Assembly: GCA_937931205.1 (NCBI GenBank)
Contig: CALHBF010000013.1
Coordinates: 219,484 to 283,483 of the forward strand
Source of the DNA: an uncultured Bacteriovoracaceae bacterium
GTDB lineage: Bacteria > Bdellovibrionota > Bacteriovoracia > Bacteriovoracales > Bacteriovoracaceae
Direction: 5' to 3'
Length of the DNA: 64,000 nucleotides
Shown here piece after piece: positions 42,996 to 51,480 of this stretch. The notes under the pieces are model-generated. The model made no database searches, was not told the origin of the DNA, and saw nothing but the letters and a program-made list of their open reading frames with translations. The position numbers and the translations under genes were made by a program. How positions within the stretch are numbered: the first letter of the stretch is position 1; every line of letters starts with the position of its first letter.

Positions 42996-43619
42996 ATGAC
43001 ACATATGTATCGAGCTGGGTCAATTGAAGTTATCTGCGGACCTATGTTTTCAGGTAAAACTGAGGAACTTATTCGTCTAGTGAAGAGGGCCCAAATTGGT
43101 AAGCAGAGAGTGCAAATTTTCAAGCCTGCCATCGATATTCGTTATGATAAAGAAGATGTTGTTTCTCATTCTTCTCAAAGCATTAAAGCTGAACCAGTTG
43201 AAAGTGCAGTAGATATCCTACTGCGTTTAAAAGATTCGACAAGAGTTGTGGCCATTGATGAAGTTCAATTCTTTGATGACTCAGTTATCACAGTAGTGAA
43301 AAAACTTGCTGCCCGCGGTTACCGTGTGATCTGTGCTGGCCTTGATCTCGATTATAAGGGTCAGCCTTTTGGCCCCATTTCAAGTCTTCTTGCCCTAGCA
43401 ACGGAAGTAAAAAAACTGAAGGCCGTTTGTACAGTTTGCGGAAATGAGGCAACTCGTTCTCAGCGTCTTTCAACTATCGAGACCCGAGTTCTTCTGGGTG
43501 AAACAGATCATTATGAGGCCCGTTGCCTCGGTCATTATTACTATGACGAGGACAGTGATCAGGCCCTTCTTCCATTGGAAGAGGAAATGGGTCCAATAGC
43601 CAATTCTTTAGGCTGTTAA
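42996..43619 (+). CDS. tdk: Thymidine kinase
   Basis: 207 residues. Phosphorylates thymidine (salvage). P-loop 'CGPMFSGKTEELI' at about 12-23, Walker-B-like 'VVAIDEVQFFD', lasso 'ATRSQRLS' and the zinc Cys pair 'CTVCG'. The second Cys pair is less clear (only CLGHYYY). Starts a salvage group with the next two genes. Shine-Dalgarno GAGGGA. Confidence 0.95.
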   Translation: MTHMYRAGSIEVICGPMFSGKTEELIRLVKRAQIGKQRVQIFKPAIDIRYDKEDVVSHSSQSIKAEPVESAVDILLRLKDSTRVVAIDEVQFFDDSVITVVKKLAARGYRVICAGLDLDYKGQPFGPISSLLALATEVKKLKAVCTVCGNEATRSQRLSTIETRVLLGETDHYEARCLGHYYYDEDSDQALLPLEEEMGPIANSLGC

Positions 43620-43685
43620 TTTACTGAATTAGAGACAATCTTCTTTTTGCCATGCTATTCTTTTGAGAATTTTAAAGGATAAGAC

Positions 43686-44504
43686 ATGGCAAAAGACTCT
43701 CAACACCAAGAGCTTAAATTCCTCCCTAATGAAGTTCCTCATCTCTATGGAAAGAGGGTTCATCTGGTTTCTTCACCTCTGATGGTTTCTCTTCTTGCTA
43801 AACTCGGCTCTCCTGATACTCATCAACCGCAAATTAACGAACTCACCAACATGCTTTATTCATATTTGATGGATAACGTGATTGATCTTTTCTTTCCGAG
43901 AAAACATGTTGCGATTGAGACTCGTATGAAGAGTTATCACGCAGAAGGAGTTTACGAAGGACAAATCATTGACCCTGAAGTTAGGTGTGTCAGTGTTGAT
44001 CTTGCTCGTGCAGGAACTTATCCAAGTCACCTTTGTTACAACAGATTGAACTATCTTCTTAAGCCTTCTCTTGTTCGTCAGGATCACTTTTATGTGGCCC
44101 GTATGACTGATGAGTCAGGAAAGGTGAGTGGGATTAATGTCTCTGGCTCCAAAATTGGTGGAGATGTGGATGATGCAATCGTGCTATTCCCGGACCCGAT
44201 GGGTGCAACCGGTGGAACCATTGTAGAAGCTTATAAGCATTATAAAAACCAGGTCGGGGGCAAACCTCGTCTGATGATTGCGATGCATTTAATCATTACT
44301 CCAGAGTACTTAAAGAAAGTTACGAAGGAATGTCCTGATCTGCAAATCGTGGCCTTGAGACTTGATCGTGGTTTATCAAGCCAGAAAGTTCTCGATGAAC
44401 TTCCTGGAACCCATTGGGATGAAGAGAAAGGTTTGAATCCAAATCAATATATTGTTCCTGGGGCCGGTGGCCTTGGTGAAATCTTAAATAACTCTTACTG
44501 CTAA
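43686..44504 (+). CDS. Uracil phosphoribosyltransferase-like protein
   Basis: 272 residues, against about 208 for Upp. The phosphoribosyltransferase loop is 'VLFPDPMGATGGTIVEAYKHY' (Upp: DPMLATGGT) and the uracil site 'NPNQYIVPGAGGLGE' (Upp: YIVPGLGDAGD). Extra residues lie at the N-terminus and around 180. Likely makes UMP from uracil and PRPP, but the extension leaves the true base open. Between tdk and hpt, consistent with salvage. Confidence 0.8.
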   Translation: MAKDSQHQELKFLPNEVPHLYGKRVHLVSSPLMVSLLAKLGSPDTHQPQINELTNMLYSYLMDNVIDLFFPRKHVAIETRMKSYHAEGVYEGQIIDPEVRCVSVDLARAGTYPSHLCYNRLNYLLKPSLVRQDHFYVARMTDESGKVSGINVSGSKIGGDVDDAIVLFPDPMGATGGTIVEAYKHYKNQVGGKPRLMIAMHLIITPEYLKKVTKECPDLQIVALRLDRGLSSQKVLDELPGTHWDEEKGLNPNQYIVPGAGGLGEILNNSYC

Positions 44505-44515
44505 GGTTGATGAAT

Positions 44516-45052
44516 ATGAAAATGGAATTATTTAGCCCTGAAGCTTTAATTACTGAGGATGAAATCGCTCATCGTATTGAGGAGTTAGGTTACAGCATCA
44601 CTAAGGACTTCGAGGGCCAAGAGCTGGTCGTTATTTGTGTGCTTAAAGGCGCATTTATTTTTTGCTCTGATCTGATTAAGAAAATTAATCTTCCCATTAA
44701 ACTTGAGTTTATCAGCCTTTCTTCTTACGGCGATAGCACTCAGAGCTCTGGAAGTGTTCGTCTCGATATGGATATCACGGCCAATATCGAAGGCAAAAAC
44801 GTTCTGATTGTTGAAGACATTGTGGATACAGGTCTTACTATCAAAACGCTGATGGATATTATGAAAGTGAGAAAACCTAAGAATGTAAAACTTGCCTCAC
44901 TTTTGTATAAGCCAAGCAAGATGAAGCACTCAGTGAAAATTGATTATTTAGGTTTTGAGATTGAAGATAAATTTGTTATTGGATATGGGCTGGATTATGC
45001 TGGCAGATATCGTGAACTCCCTTACATTGGAATTTTGAATGCAGGTAACTAA
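44516..45052 (+). CDS. hpt: Hypoxanthine phosphoribosyltransferase
   Basis: 178 residues from the ATG at 44516, 9 nt after AAGG; upstream TTG/ATG codons are too close to it. Makes IMP or GMP from the base and PRPP. PRPP motif 'VLIVEDIVDTGLTIKTL', early 'VVICVLKGAFIFCSDL' and 'VIGYGLDYAGRYRELPYIG'. 14-bp overlap with the GHMP kinase gene. Confidence 0.93.
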   Translation: MKMELFSPEALITEDEIAHRIEELGYSITKDFEGQELVVICVLKGAFIFCSDLIKKINLPIKLEFISLSSYGDSTQSSGSVRLDMDITANIEGKNVLIVEDIVDTGLTIKTLMDIMKVRKPKNVKLASLLYKPSKMKHSVKIDYLGFEIEDKFVIGYGLDYAGRYRELPYIGILNAGN

Positions 45053-46052
45053 AAGCGGCAGTGTGAGAGTAGACCTCGTTGGAGGAACTCTGGACATTGA
45101 ACCCATTAATTTAATTTTAGAAAATGTAATAACGTTGAACGTGGCCACATCTTTAAAGGCCAATGTTGAACTGATTAAAACTGATTTTGACGGCGTTGAG
45201 ATCCTCTCAAAAGACTATGACAAAAGATATTCTTGGAGCTCAAACGAGCTAACTCGTCACAATGTTCTTTTCACAGATATGTTCAAAGAGATGAGTTTTG
45301 TTCTGCAAATTCTTCAACTCTTTAATATCAACACTCATTTAAAAATTAATCTCTCTTCAGGAGCTCCTGCTGGTTCAGGCCTTGGCGGATCTTCGGCGAT
45401 GGGAGTAACTCTTTATAAAGCTCTTTGTGAATTCACTGGCCGTGATTTCAATGTATCAACTGCCGTTCAAAGAGTGAAAGGGGTTGAGAGCCGTATTCTT
45501 AATCAAGGTGTGGCAGGATTTCAGGATTACTATCCAGCTTTAACTGGAGGAATTCTTGGAATTGTTGGCCGTGAAGGTTATATCGAAGTAGAGCAACTGT
45601 ATCAGACAGAATTAAAGAGTTACTTAGAAAAACATCTCTCGCTGATTTACTCAGGTCAGTCTCGTGCTTCGGGAATCAATAACTGGGAAGTTTATAAAGG
45701 TTTCTTTGATAAAAATCCCAAAGTGATTGCAGGTCTAAAAAAGATTGCAGCGGTCTCTCACGAAACATATCAGGCGATCAAGGCTAAAAATTATGCAGAA
45801 GTCATTAAGCTAATCGCTGCTGAAGGATCGGCCCGTGAAGAGCTTTTCCCGACGATTAGTACTGATAAAATCAAGGACTTCGTGAGTTCTGTGAAAAAAG
45901 ATTCAGGGGTATTTGGGACAAAAATGTGTGGAGCAGGGGGAGGCGGTTGTTTTCTTCTTGTCCATGACGGCCAGTCTCAGGATATAATTACTAAGAAGGC
46001 AGCTGAATTTGGAATGCAGGTGCTTCCTTTTGAAATTGAGATGCCACTTTAA
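45039..46052 (+). CDS. GHMP kinase (sugar or heptose kinase type)
   Basis: 337 residues. GHMP superfamily: the phosphate loop 'SSGAPAGSGLGGSSAMGVTLYKAL' near 105-130 and C-terminal 'KMCGAGGGGCFLLV'. N-terminal 'VRVDLVGGTLDIEP' is the usual first motif, slightly divergent. Similar enzymes phosphorylate heptose-7-phosphate, galactose or mevalonate. LPS heptose synthesis is plausible because hldD is in the window, but this is inference. Confidence 0.8.
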   Translation: MQVTKSGSVRVDLVGGTLDIEPINLILENVITLNVATSLKANVELIKTDFDGVEILSKDYDKRYSWSSNELTRHNVLFTDMFKEMSFVLQILQLFNINTHLKINLSSGAPAGSGLGGSSAMGVTLYKALCEFTGRDFNVSTAVQRVKGVESRILNQGVAGFQDYYPALTGGILGIVGREGYIEVEQLYQTELKSYLEKHLSLIYSGQSRASGINNWEVYKGFFDKNPKVIAGLKKIAAVSHETYQAIKAKNYAEVIKLIAAEGSAREELFPTISTDKIKDFVSSVKKDSGVFGTKMCGAGGGGCFLLVHDGQSQDIITKKAAEFGMQVLPFEIEMPL

Positions 46053-46060
46053 GGATTGAT

Positions 46061-47020
46061 TTGGACCAGATAAAAAGTATTGCGGGATTGAGTTTTGGAG
46101 GAGGTAAGAAAGAGAACTTTTTTCTTTCTCTTCTTGAATTTTATCCGGATAAAAAACGCTGGTTCCTAAAGTCTCTTCATCAGGTTCGTGATGAGGAAAC
46201 ATCTGATAGGGATGCCATTATCACAGATTGGATCAATCAATATGGTCTCAAAGAGATTGTTGTTGATTTCCCTTTGAGCAAACCTCTTTGTCAGGAAAGC
46301 TGTCTTGAAGGCTGTAAAAGTTCTCGCGAATGTCCTCGTCCAGAAATTTCGCATATCAGAGTTGAGATGCAGGAGCTGCTTGATGAGGATGCTAAAAGAT
46401 ACGAAGAAAATCCCAAAAAATATGAACAGGATCGTGAGAAGGCACTAGAGTTTGATTACTCTAAGAATCTTCTCGGGAAAAATCCTGATCAACATCTTTT
46501 ATCTCGCTCATTCAAACGAAAGCTAAAGAAAGGTTTTGTTCCTTACTGGCACAGGCCAATTGATTTTTGGGTTTGGAAAAATTACTACGATCAACTCTTA
46601 GAAGTTTTTAAATCAAGTTATGAATCTTTTGGAAATGTGTCCGTGATGCTTTTGGCGAAGATGAACTATCTTCTTCGTCACTTGCCGCGTGACCTTTGCA
46701 TGTATGAGTCGAGTGTGGAAATTGCTCTTTTGGAACTCTATCGCGCACGAGTTATTAATAAGAGTCATCTCATTCAACTCTTTGATCTGGATCTTGGGAT
46801 TTCTGCTCGTGAACAGATTGTGATCAGCATTGAAAAAGAAATGCAGATTTTTATCTACGAGAATGATCTTGATACGATCATCAAGAATCCAGGAGCCTTT
46901 GATTCATTCATTTTGTCTGTGGTAGGACAGAAGAAGCTGATGAATCAGTTGCGAGAAATACCGACATGGGCAAGCACGGGCGACAATTTTATTGTGCCTT
47001 CTTTCCACTTGCAGGGATAA
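46061..47020 (+). CDS. DUF429-like (RNase H fold) protein, unknown
   Basis: 319 residues from TTG at 46061, with AAGGAT just upstream. N-terminal 'SIAGLSFGGGKKENFFLSLLEF' then 'LKEIVVDFPLSKPLC' resembles the two strands and acid patch of RNase H-like DUF429 proteins, but the first acid is replaced by Ser. Four cysteines lie in 'LCQESCLEGCKSSRECP', which could bind metal. Helical C-terminus (about 180-310). I am unsure of the family. Convergent with the next gene (32-bp overlap). Confidence 0.45.
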   Translation: MDQIKSIAGLSFGGGKKENFFLSLLEFYPDKKRWFLKSLHQVRDEETSDRDAIITDWINQYGLKEIVVDFPLSKPLCQESCLEGCKSSRECPRPEISHIRVEMQELLDEDAKRYEENPKKYEQDREKALEFDYSKNLLGKNPDQHLLSRSFKRKLKKGFVPYWHRPIDFWVWKNYYDQLLEVFKSSYESFGNVSVMLLAKMNYLLRHLPRDLCMYESSVEIALLELYRARVINKSHLIQLFDLDLGISAREQIVISIEKEMQIFIYENDLDTIIKNPGAFDSFILSVVGQKKLMNQLREIPTWASTGDNFIVPSFHLQG

Positions 47021-47501
47021 TTGTCGTCTTCAATTTAAGCAGCTTCACACCCAAAAACAGATAGAGATAGAGCGGAATACTGGCGATGTTGTAGATCGTC
47101 CAACCGAAGGGAAGGCCGCCATTATCAAAGATGAATGTCAGCGCCAGGATGCTGGCCGAGAAGGTATAAAACAGCACATAACCTTGGGCCCATAATCTTT
47201 TTAAAAGATAGAAGATATAGAAGAACAGGTTGTTGACCAAAATGAGAAAGAGGAAGAAGTAGAAGGTATTATCAACAAATCCCAGCATCTCGCTGACCGT
47301 ATCAGGTCCAAAATCCTCTAAAACAAGTCCGCTTTGCCCGATAGATTGCCTCACCAGAAGCTCACTCATTCCTCGATGTGACCAGAAAAGCTTAAGATAA
47401 AGTCCATTGAGAAGATCGGTAATGATCAGAATGAGAACAGTCACCACAACGAAGTAGCGTGGATTCCAACGATTAAAGTGGGCCAGAATTTTTTCTTTCA
47501 T
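46989..47501 (-). CDS. Small integral membrane protein
   Basis: 170 residues, four membrane helices (about 18-33, 75-95, 105-128, 135-152). Between the first two helices is a short periplasmic loop ('WSHRGMSELLVRQSIGQSG'). Basic C-terminus. No known family. Possibly a small inner-membrane accessory gene. Weak Shine-Dalgarno. Divergent from nothing, so its promoter is not defined. Confidence 0.6.
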   Translation of the reverse strand: MKEKILAHFNRWNPRYFVVVTVLILIITDLLNGLYLKLFWSHRGMSELLVRQSIGQSGLVLEDFGPDTVSEMLGFVDNTFYFFLFLILVNNLFFYIFYLLKRLWAQGYVLFYTFSASILALTFIFDNGGLPFGWTIYNIASIPLYLYLFLGVKLLKLKTTIIPASGKKAQ

Positions 47502-47536
47502 ACCTTAAGGGTACTTAAAAGATGGGGCTTTGAGAA

Positions 47537-47875
47537 TTAGTGAAGAAACAATTTATTCTCTGGGTATTCCCAAAGATATTGTCCTTCCTCGCCTGGGATT
47601 CTGACTTTGCAAAGGGCGATAGGGACTGCTCCCAGACGTCTTACTTTTTCAGACCAGATTTGAAGGCTTTGATTGATCTTTTCCTGAAGTTCAAGGGCCT
47701 TAGGAGAGTTATTTTTAGTGAAAGAGAGCTGAGAATTAAGAACGCTTAGCTCTTTTTTTGTTTTAGCAGATATTCTTTGAAGAATAGGAATAAGGTCCAA
47801 AGCTTCTTCATGTGAAAAAGTCTTCGAGTAGTTTAGTGGATAAATGTTACGAACGTTTTCTAAACTAGGTTCCAT
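47537..47875 (-). CDS. DUF2203-like protein
   Basis: 112 residues. 'KTFSHEEALDLIPILQRISAKTKKEL' matches the DUF2203 start (FTLEEARALLPxLR), and 'VPIALCKVRIPGEEGQYLWEYPENKLFLH' fits its C-terminal 'CWRxGE..I.yWH' in degenerate form. Function unknown. The ATG overlaps the smpB stop by 1 bp, so it follows smpB in one transcript. Confidence 0.6.
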   Translation of the reverse strand: MEPSLENVRNIYPLNYSKTFSHEEALDLIPILQRISAKTKKELSVLNSQLSFTKNNSPKALELQEKINQSLQIWSEKVRRLGAVPIALCKVRIPGEEGQYLWEYPENKLFLH

Positions 47876-48324
47876 TATTCGTATTTTCCTTGTCTAAGTT
47901 TTCGTTCAACGTCTTTTTTGGCTTCAGTATCACGCTTATCGTAAAGTTTTTTACCTTTGGCCAGAGCGATTTCACATTTTACACGGCTATCTTTAAAGTA
48001 CAAGGCCAAGGGGATCAAAGTATATCCCTTTGTACTCATTTTCTTTTCAATTTGGATAATTTCTGCTCGGTTAAGGAGTAGTTTTCTGCGTCGCGTCTCA
48101 GGGTGGTTATGGATGTTCCCAAACATATATTGTGGAATTGTGCAGTTTTGCAACCAAACCTCATGATTGGAGTCGACTGTGACAAAGGCCTCATTAATAA
48201 GGGCCTTTCCTTCACGCAGAGACTTTACTTCAGTTCCCACTAGAGCAACGCCGCACTCATACTTCTCTTCAATGAAGAAGTCATAGCCGGCACGTGAATT
48301 TTTAGAAATGATTTTTACACCCAT
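47875..48324 (-). CDS. smpB: SsrA-binding protein SmpB
   Basis: 149 residues. Carries tmRNA to stalled ribosomes for trans-translation. Seen: 'ISKNSRAGYDFFIEEKYECGVALVGTEVKSLREGK', 'NEAFVTVDSNHEVWLQNCTIPQY', 'RRRKLLLNRAEI' and the C-terminal basic tail 'KKLYDKRDTEAKKDVERKLRQGK', essential for function. No tmRNA in the window. Confidence 0.97.
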   Translation of the reverse strand: MGVKIISKNSRAGYDFFIEEKYECGVALVGTEVKSLREGKALINEAFVTVDSNHEVWLQNCTIPQYMFGNIHNHPETRRRKLLLNRAEIIQIEKKMSTKGYTLIPLALYFKDSRVKCEIALAKGKKLYDKRDTEAKKDVERKLRQGKYE

Positions 48325-48357
48325 GAGGATGTTTTATCATAAAAAGAAGGGTTTGGC

Positions 48358-48373
48358 CTAAACTGATTTTTGG
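48358..48373. repeat. 16-bp direct repeat, copy A
   Basis: CTAAACTGATTTTTGG, identical to the end of the rsmA coding region at 48519-48534. Period 161 bp. Confidence 0.9.
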
Positions 48374-48428
48374 ATTACTCACGCCTCAATGGGGATCGTT
48401 TTCCAAAAGAGTAAATATTTCGTTGTGC

Positions 48429-48456
48429 CATCCGGTAAAACAAGTTTTACCGGATG
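48429..48456. repeat. Perfect 13-bp palindrome in rsmA-smpB gap
   Basis: CATCCGGTAAAAC, loop AA, GTTTTACCGGATG. It lies in the 145-bp segment between the two 16-bp direct repeats. There is no T-run, so it is unlikely to be a simple terminator. Confidence 0.75.
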
Positions 48457-48518
48457 CTCGTTTGAGTTATCAGGCTTCTAGAAATATAGTATTTTTCGAA
48501 AACGAAAATGTGGAGTTG

Positions 48519-48534
48519 CTAAACTGATTTTTGG
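48519..48534. repeat. 16-bp direct repeat, copy B (end of rsmA)
   Basis: Same 16 bases as at 48358. On the minus strand they encode the last Lys-Ser-Val and the TAG stop of rsmA. Confidence 0.9.
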
Positions 48535-49313
48535 TAGGTGTGATAAAGGTTTAGCACATCTTGATAAGTTAAAGCTTCAGCGCGCACTTGTTGTGATAGT
48601 GAGAGAGTGTCAAAAACTCTTTGCACCACTTCAGCACCCCAGTCACTTTTAAGGATTCCACCCAGCTGTTTTCTTCTTTGCGAGAACATCAGGCGTAGAA
48701 TCTTCTCGAATTGATCAATCTCACTTAGGGAAATATCAGGCACCGATTTTCGAGCAAAATGCAGCACACTTGAATCCACCTTCGGCGGTGGAACGAAGGC
48801 CCCTGGAGGTGCATGAACTACGTGTCGAAGATCAAATTGTGTTTTGCACATCACATGGAGAGAGCCCATAGAGTTCTTTGGGTCTTTGGGAAGAATTTTA
48901 TCTGCCACTTCTTTTTGATACATCAGAGTCATATTTTTGATCTGAGGGATTCTTAAGAACGAGAGAGTAAGCGGAACACTGACGTTGTAGGGAAGATTTG
49001 ACACTAACCAGATATTTTCAAATTTGGTTTTTTCTAAGAAGGCAGGCCAGTTAAATTCTAACGCATCTTGGTTGTAAACATTCTCCATTCCCACAATGGG
49101 AGCGAGAAGTTCAACAAAGCGTGTGTCCATCTCAATCACAGAGAAAGGAAGATTATATTCACGAAGTTTAGGTGTAAGTACTGCCGGACCAGGACCAACT
49201 TCAATGATGGCATCTGTACCAGCAGGAAGTGGGGAAGTGATTTTCGTGATCACTGTCTGTGAACTTAAAAAATGCTGACCAAAACTTTTATTGGCCATTG
49301 GAAATTTAGACAT
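48519..49313 (-). CDS. rsmA: 16S rRNA dimethyladenosine transferase
   Basis: 264 residues. Methylates A1518/A1519 of 16S rRNA. Motif I 'IIEVGPGPAVLTPKL', 'VIEMDTRFVELL', catalytic NLPYNVSVPLT (NLPY), and 'PPPKVDSSVLHF'. Overlaps the tsaD TAA by 1 bp; last of the pal-lipoprotein-cpoB-tsaD-rsmA run. Confidence 0.96.
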   Translation of the reverse strand: MSKFPMANKSFGQHFLSSQTVITKITSPLPAGTDAIIEVGPGPAVLTPKLREYNLPFSVIEMDTRFVELLAPIVGMENVYNQDALEFNWPAFLEKTKFENIWLVSNLPYNVSVPLTLSFLRIPQIKNMTLMYQKEVADKILPKDPKNSMGSLHVMCKTQFDLRHVVHAPPGAFVPPPKVDSSVLHFARKSVPDISLSEIDQFEKILRLMFSQRRKQLGGILKSDWGAEVVQRVFDTLSLSQQVRAEALTYQDVLNLYHTYQKSV

Positions 49314-50344
49314 TATTTTTTCTCCACAAAGCGAGAGCGAGGATCAATCTTTAAACATTCCGGGAAAGAGATCGCAAGTTCAGGAGCACGGCTGGCCCAA
49401 TTTCCTACCATTGCTGCATTATCTGTACTGTAACTTGGCTTTACCGCGTAGACGTTTTTGAAACTCTCTTTCATGATTTGGCGAAGGCGAGAGTTACAGG
49501 CCACTCCGCCACCTAGAACGATAGGAGTCGTGAACTGCTTCACTTTTTGTCCTAAGATTTTTTCAATCACTTCTTCCGTTTTAATTCGGAGAGTTTGCAC
49601 AATGGCTTCTTGGTAGCTGGCGCAGAGATCATTGATATTATCTTGAATCTCCTGCTGTTCCATTTTTTGAAGTTTTACTCGAAGGGCCGTTTTAAGACCT
49701 GAGAAGCTCATCTTTCCTGGACGATCACGAAGGTAGCTGATCGGAAAAGCATATTTTTTGCGATCACCTGATTGAGATAACTCATCAATGATTCTTCCAG
49801 CAGGGTATCCCACTCCTAGAAGTTTTCCGCCTTTATCAAAGGCTTCGCCGGCAGCATCATCAAGAGTGGTACCGATGACTTCCATATCATTGGGGCCTTT
49901 GACCCACATGAAGGCCGAGTGTCCGCCGCTGACCAGTACTCCTAAATAAGGATAGGGAACTGTTTCAGTGAGGTGAATGGCCTCAAGGTGAGCATAAAGG
50001 TGATTCACCGGAATGATGGGAAGTTTATGAAGCAGTGAAAAAGTTTTAGCGAGATTGATTCCTGTCAACAGCGAGCCAACAAGACCCGGGTGAGTGGTTA
50101 CGGCAATCGAATCAATTTGAGAAAAATCAATTCCTGCTTCTTTGAAAGTCACATCTACCAGAGGAGGGATGGCCTTAACATGACTTCTTGCTGCCAGTTC
50201 AGGTACAACTCCGCCCCATTTCTCAAGGATAAAATCTTGGGAGAAACTATTAAGAGAGAGAATTTCTGTTTTATTATCTTCAAGTTTTAGGATGGCGATG
50301 GAAGTGTCATCACAACTTGTTTCAATTCCGAGGATGTATTTCAC
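49313..50344 (-). CDS. tsaD: tRNA N6-threonylcarbamoyladenosine transferase
   Basis: 343 residues, start GTG overlapping the cpoB TGA (GTGA). Adds threonylcarbamoyl to A37 of ANN-decoding tRNAs. Signature 'HLYAHLEA', iron ligands His in 'VNHLYAH', and 'VLGGGVACNSRLR', 'GETAFDKG'-type 'AAGEAFDKGGKLLG'. ASKHA fold. Cytoplasmic, works with TsaB, TsaE and TsaC. Confidence 0.96.
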   Translation of the reverse strand: MKYILGIETSCDDTSIAILKLEDNKTEILSLNSFSQDFILEKWGGVVPELAARSHVKAIPPLVDVTFKEAGIDFSQIDSIAVTTHPGLVGSLLTGINLAKTFSLLHKLPIIPVNHLYAHLEAIHLTETVPYPYLGVLVSGGHSAFMWVKGPNDMEVIGTTLDDAAGEAFDKGGKLLGVGYPAGRIIDELSQSGDRKKYAFPISYLRDRPGKMSFSGLKTALRVKLQKMEQQEIQDNINDLCASYQEAIVQTLRIKTEEVIEKILGQKVKQFTTPIVLGGGVACNSRLRQIMKESFKNVYAVKPSYSTDNAAMVGNWASRAPELAISFPECLKIDPRSRFVEKK

Positions 50345-51117
50345 AGTTCGCTCGAGGCTCTTTTGGCGTCACGAGAAGTAGGGTAATCAGCCACTACCTT
50401 AGAAAATGCCTGACGAGCCTCTTCTTTTTTGTTTTGTTTTTGAAATGCTTTACCAATAAGGTAAAGGCTATTTGGAGCAAGCGAAGACTTTGGGTAGTTC
50501 ATTACGATTTTAGAAAGGTAAACGAGCGCCTTGTCTGCATTGTTCGTATAAAGCTCAGCACGGCCTAGACCATGATAAACTTTATTGTGATCAGCAGGTG
50601 ATAGGTCTTTATGGTCAATAAGAGTCTCAAGAACTCTTTTGGCTTCAACATACTTATTCTTACTCACCATCTCTAGTGCATCTTCCATTTTTTGCTTAGA
50701 AGTTACAGGTGCTGCAGCAGCAGGAGCGGCCTTAGCTTGTTTAAGAGACTTCAAACCATCAGTTACTTTTTCAATGTATTCTTTCTGAACTTTAAGTTCC
50801 TGCTGAAGAGACTCTACTTGGTTTTGAAGAGCTTCTGCTTTTGTTTTCAGCATGATCACATCTTCGCTGTTTTCTTTGAACTTTGAGGGATTAACAAGAG
50901 ATTGCTTATGCTCAATTTCTTCGATGCGGCCAGTGACGGTCTCAATTTGAGATTGCATGTCATTGAGTTGTGACATGATTTTACCAACAAGGGCCTGAGA
51001 ATCAGTAAGCTGAGAAGACATATTTGTGAACTGTCTTTCGCGGTTTACTTGTTCAGCAGTCTTGATACAAGAAGAGAGTGCGAGAAGGATAACGAGAGAA
51101 CCTACCAATTGTTTCAT
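50341..51117 (-). CDS. cpoB: Cell-division coordinator CpoB-like (YbgF)
   Basis: 258 residues from the ATG at 51117; an in-frame TTG at 51129 abuts the Shine-Dalgarno. Lipoprotein-like signal (lipobox LSSC) then a coiled coil (about 25-115) and TPR repeats at about 140-258 ('YVEAKRVLETLIDHKDLSPADHNKVYHGLGRAEL', 'YFPKSSLAPNSLYLIGKAF'-like). CpoB/YbgF links Tol-Pal to wall synthesis. The location next to pal supports this. E. coli CpoB has a signal peptide rather than a lipobox. Confidence 0.85.
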   Translation of the reverse strand: MKQLVGSLVILLALSSCIKTAEQVNRERQFTNMSSQLTDSQALVGKIMSQLNDMQSQIETVTGRIEEIEHKQSLVNPSKFKENSEDVIMLKTKAEALQNQVESLQQELKVQKEYIEKVTDGLKSLKQAKAAPAAAAPVTSKQKMEDALEMVSKNKYVEAKRVLETLIDHKDLSPADHNKVYHGLGRAELYTNNADKALVYLSKIVMNYPKSSLAPNSLYLIGKAFQKQNKKEEARQAFSKVVADYPTSRDAKRASSEL

Positions 51118-51171
51118 AAAATCAATCAACCTCTTAAAAGTGTGAATAGATTGATTCTAACTTAAATGAAA

Positions 51172-51477
51172 CTATTGTGCATTACCTTCAAGGGCTTTTT
51201 TTCTGATAGCTGAGTACTCGGCCTGTTCCGAAAACTTCTTAGAGAAAAGAGCGTACTCTTTTGCCTTATTAAAATACTTTCTTCGGTAAGCTGATTTGGC
51301 CTTGAGGTAGTAGTCTTCGGCCTGGCGATAAAGGTTGGGAGCGTGAACGTCGGCGCCGGATTCTTTGGCAGCGACAAATGCCGCTTGGGCCAGACTCATT
51401 TCGACTTTAGGTCTTGTGGTCGTGAGACCACAAGACTGTAAAGATAAAATACTTATGAAAATAAGTATTAACTTCAT
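51172..51477 (-). CDS. Small lipoprotein, DUF4398-like
   Basis: 101 residues, lipobox LQSC. The mature part is helical with TPR-like spacing ('AFVAAKESGADVHAPNLYRQAEDYYLKAKSAY'), matching DUF4398 proteins that accompany OmpA/Pal lipoproteins. Between pal and cpoB, 3 bp from the pal stop, so likely part of the Tol-Pal system. Confidence 0.75.
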   Translation of the reverse strand: MKLILIFISILSLQSCGLTTTRPKVEMSLAQAAFVAAKESGADVHAPNLYRQAEDYYLKAKSAYRRKYFNKAKEYALFSKKFSEQAEYSAIRKKALEGNAQ

Positions 51478-51480
51478 TTA

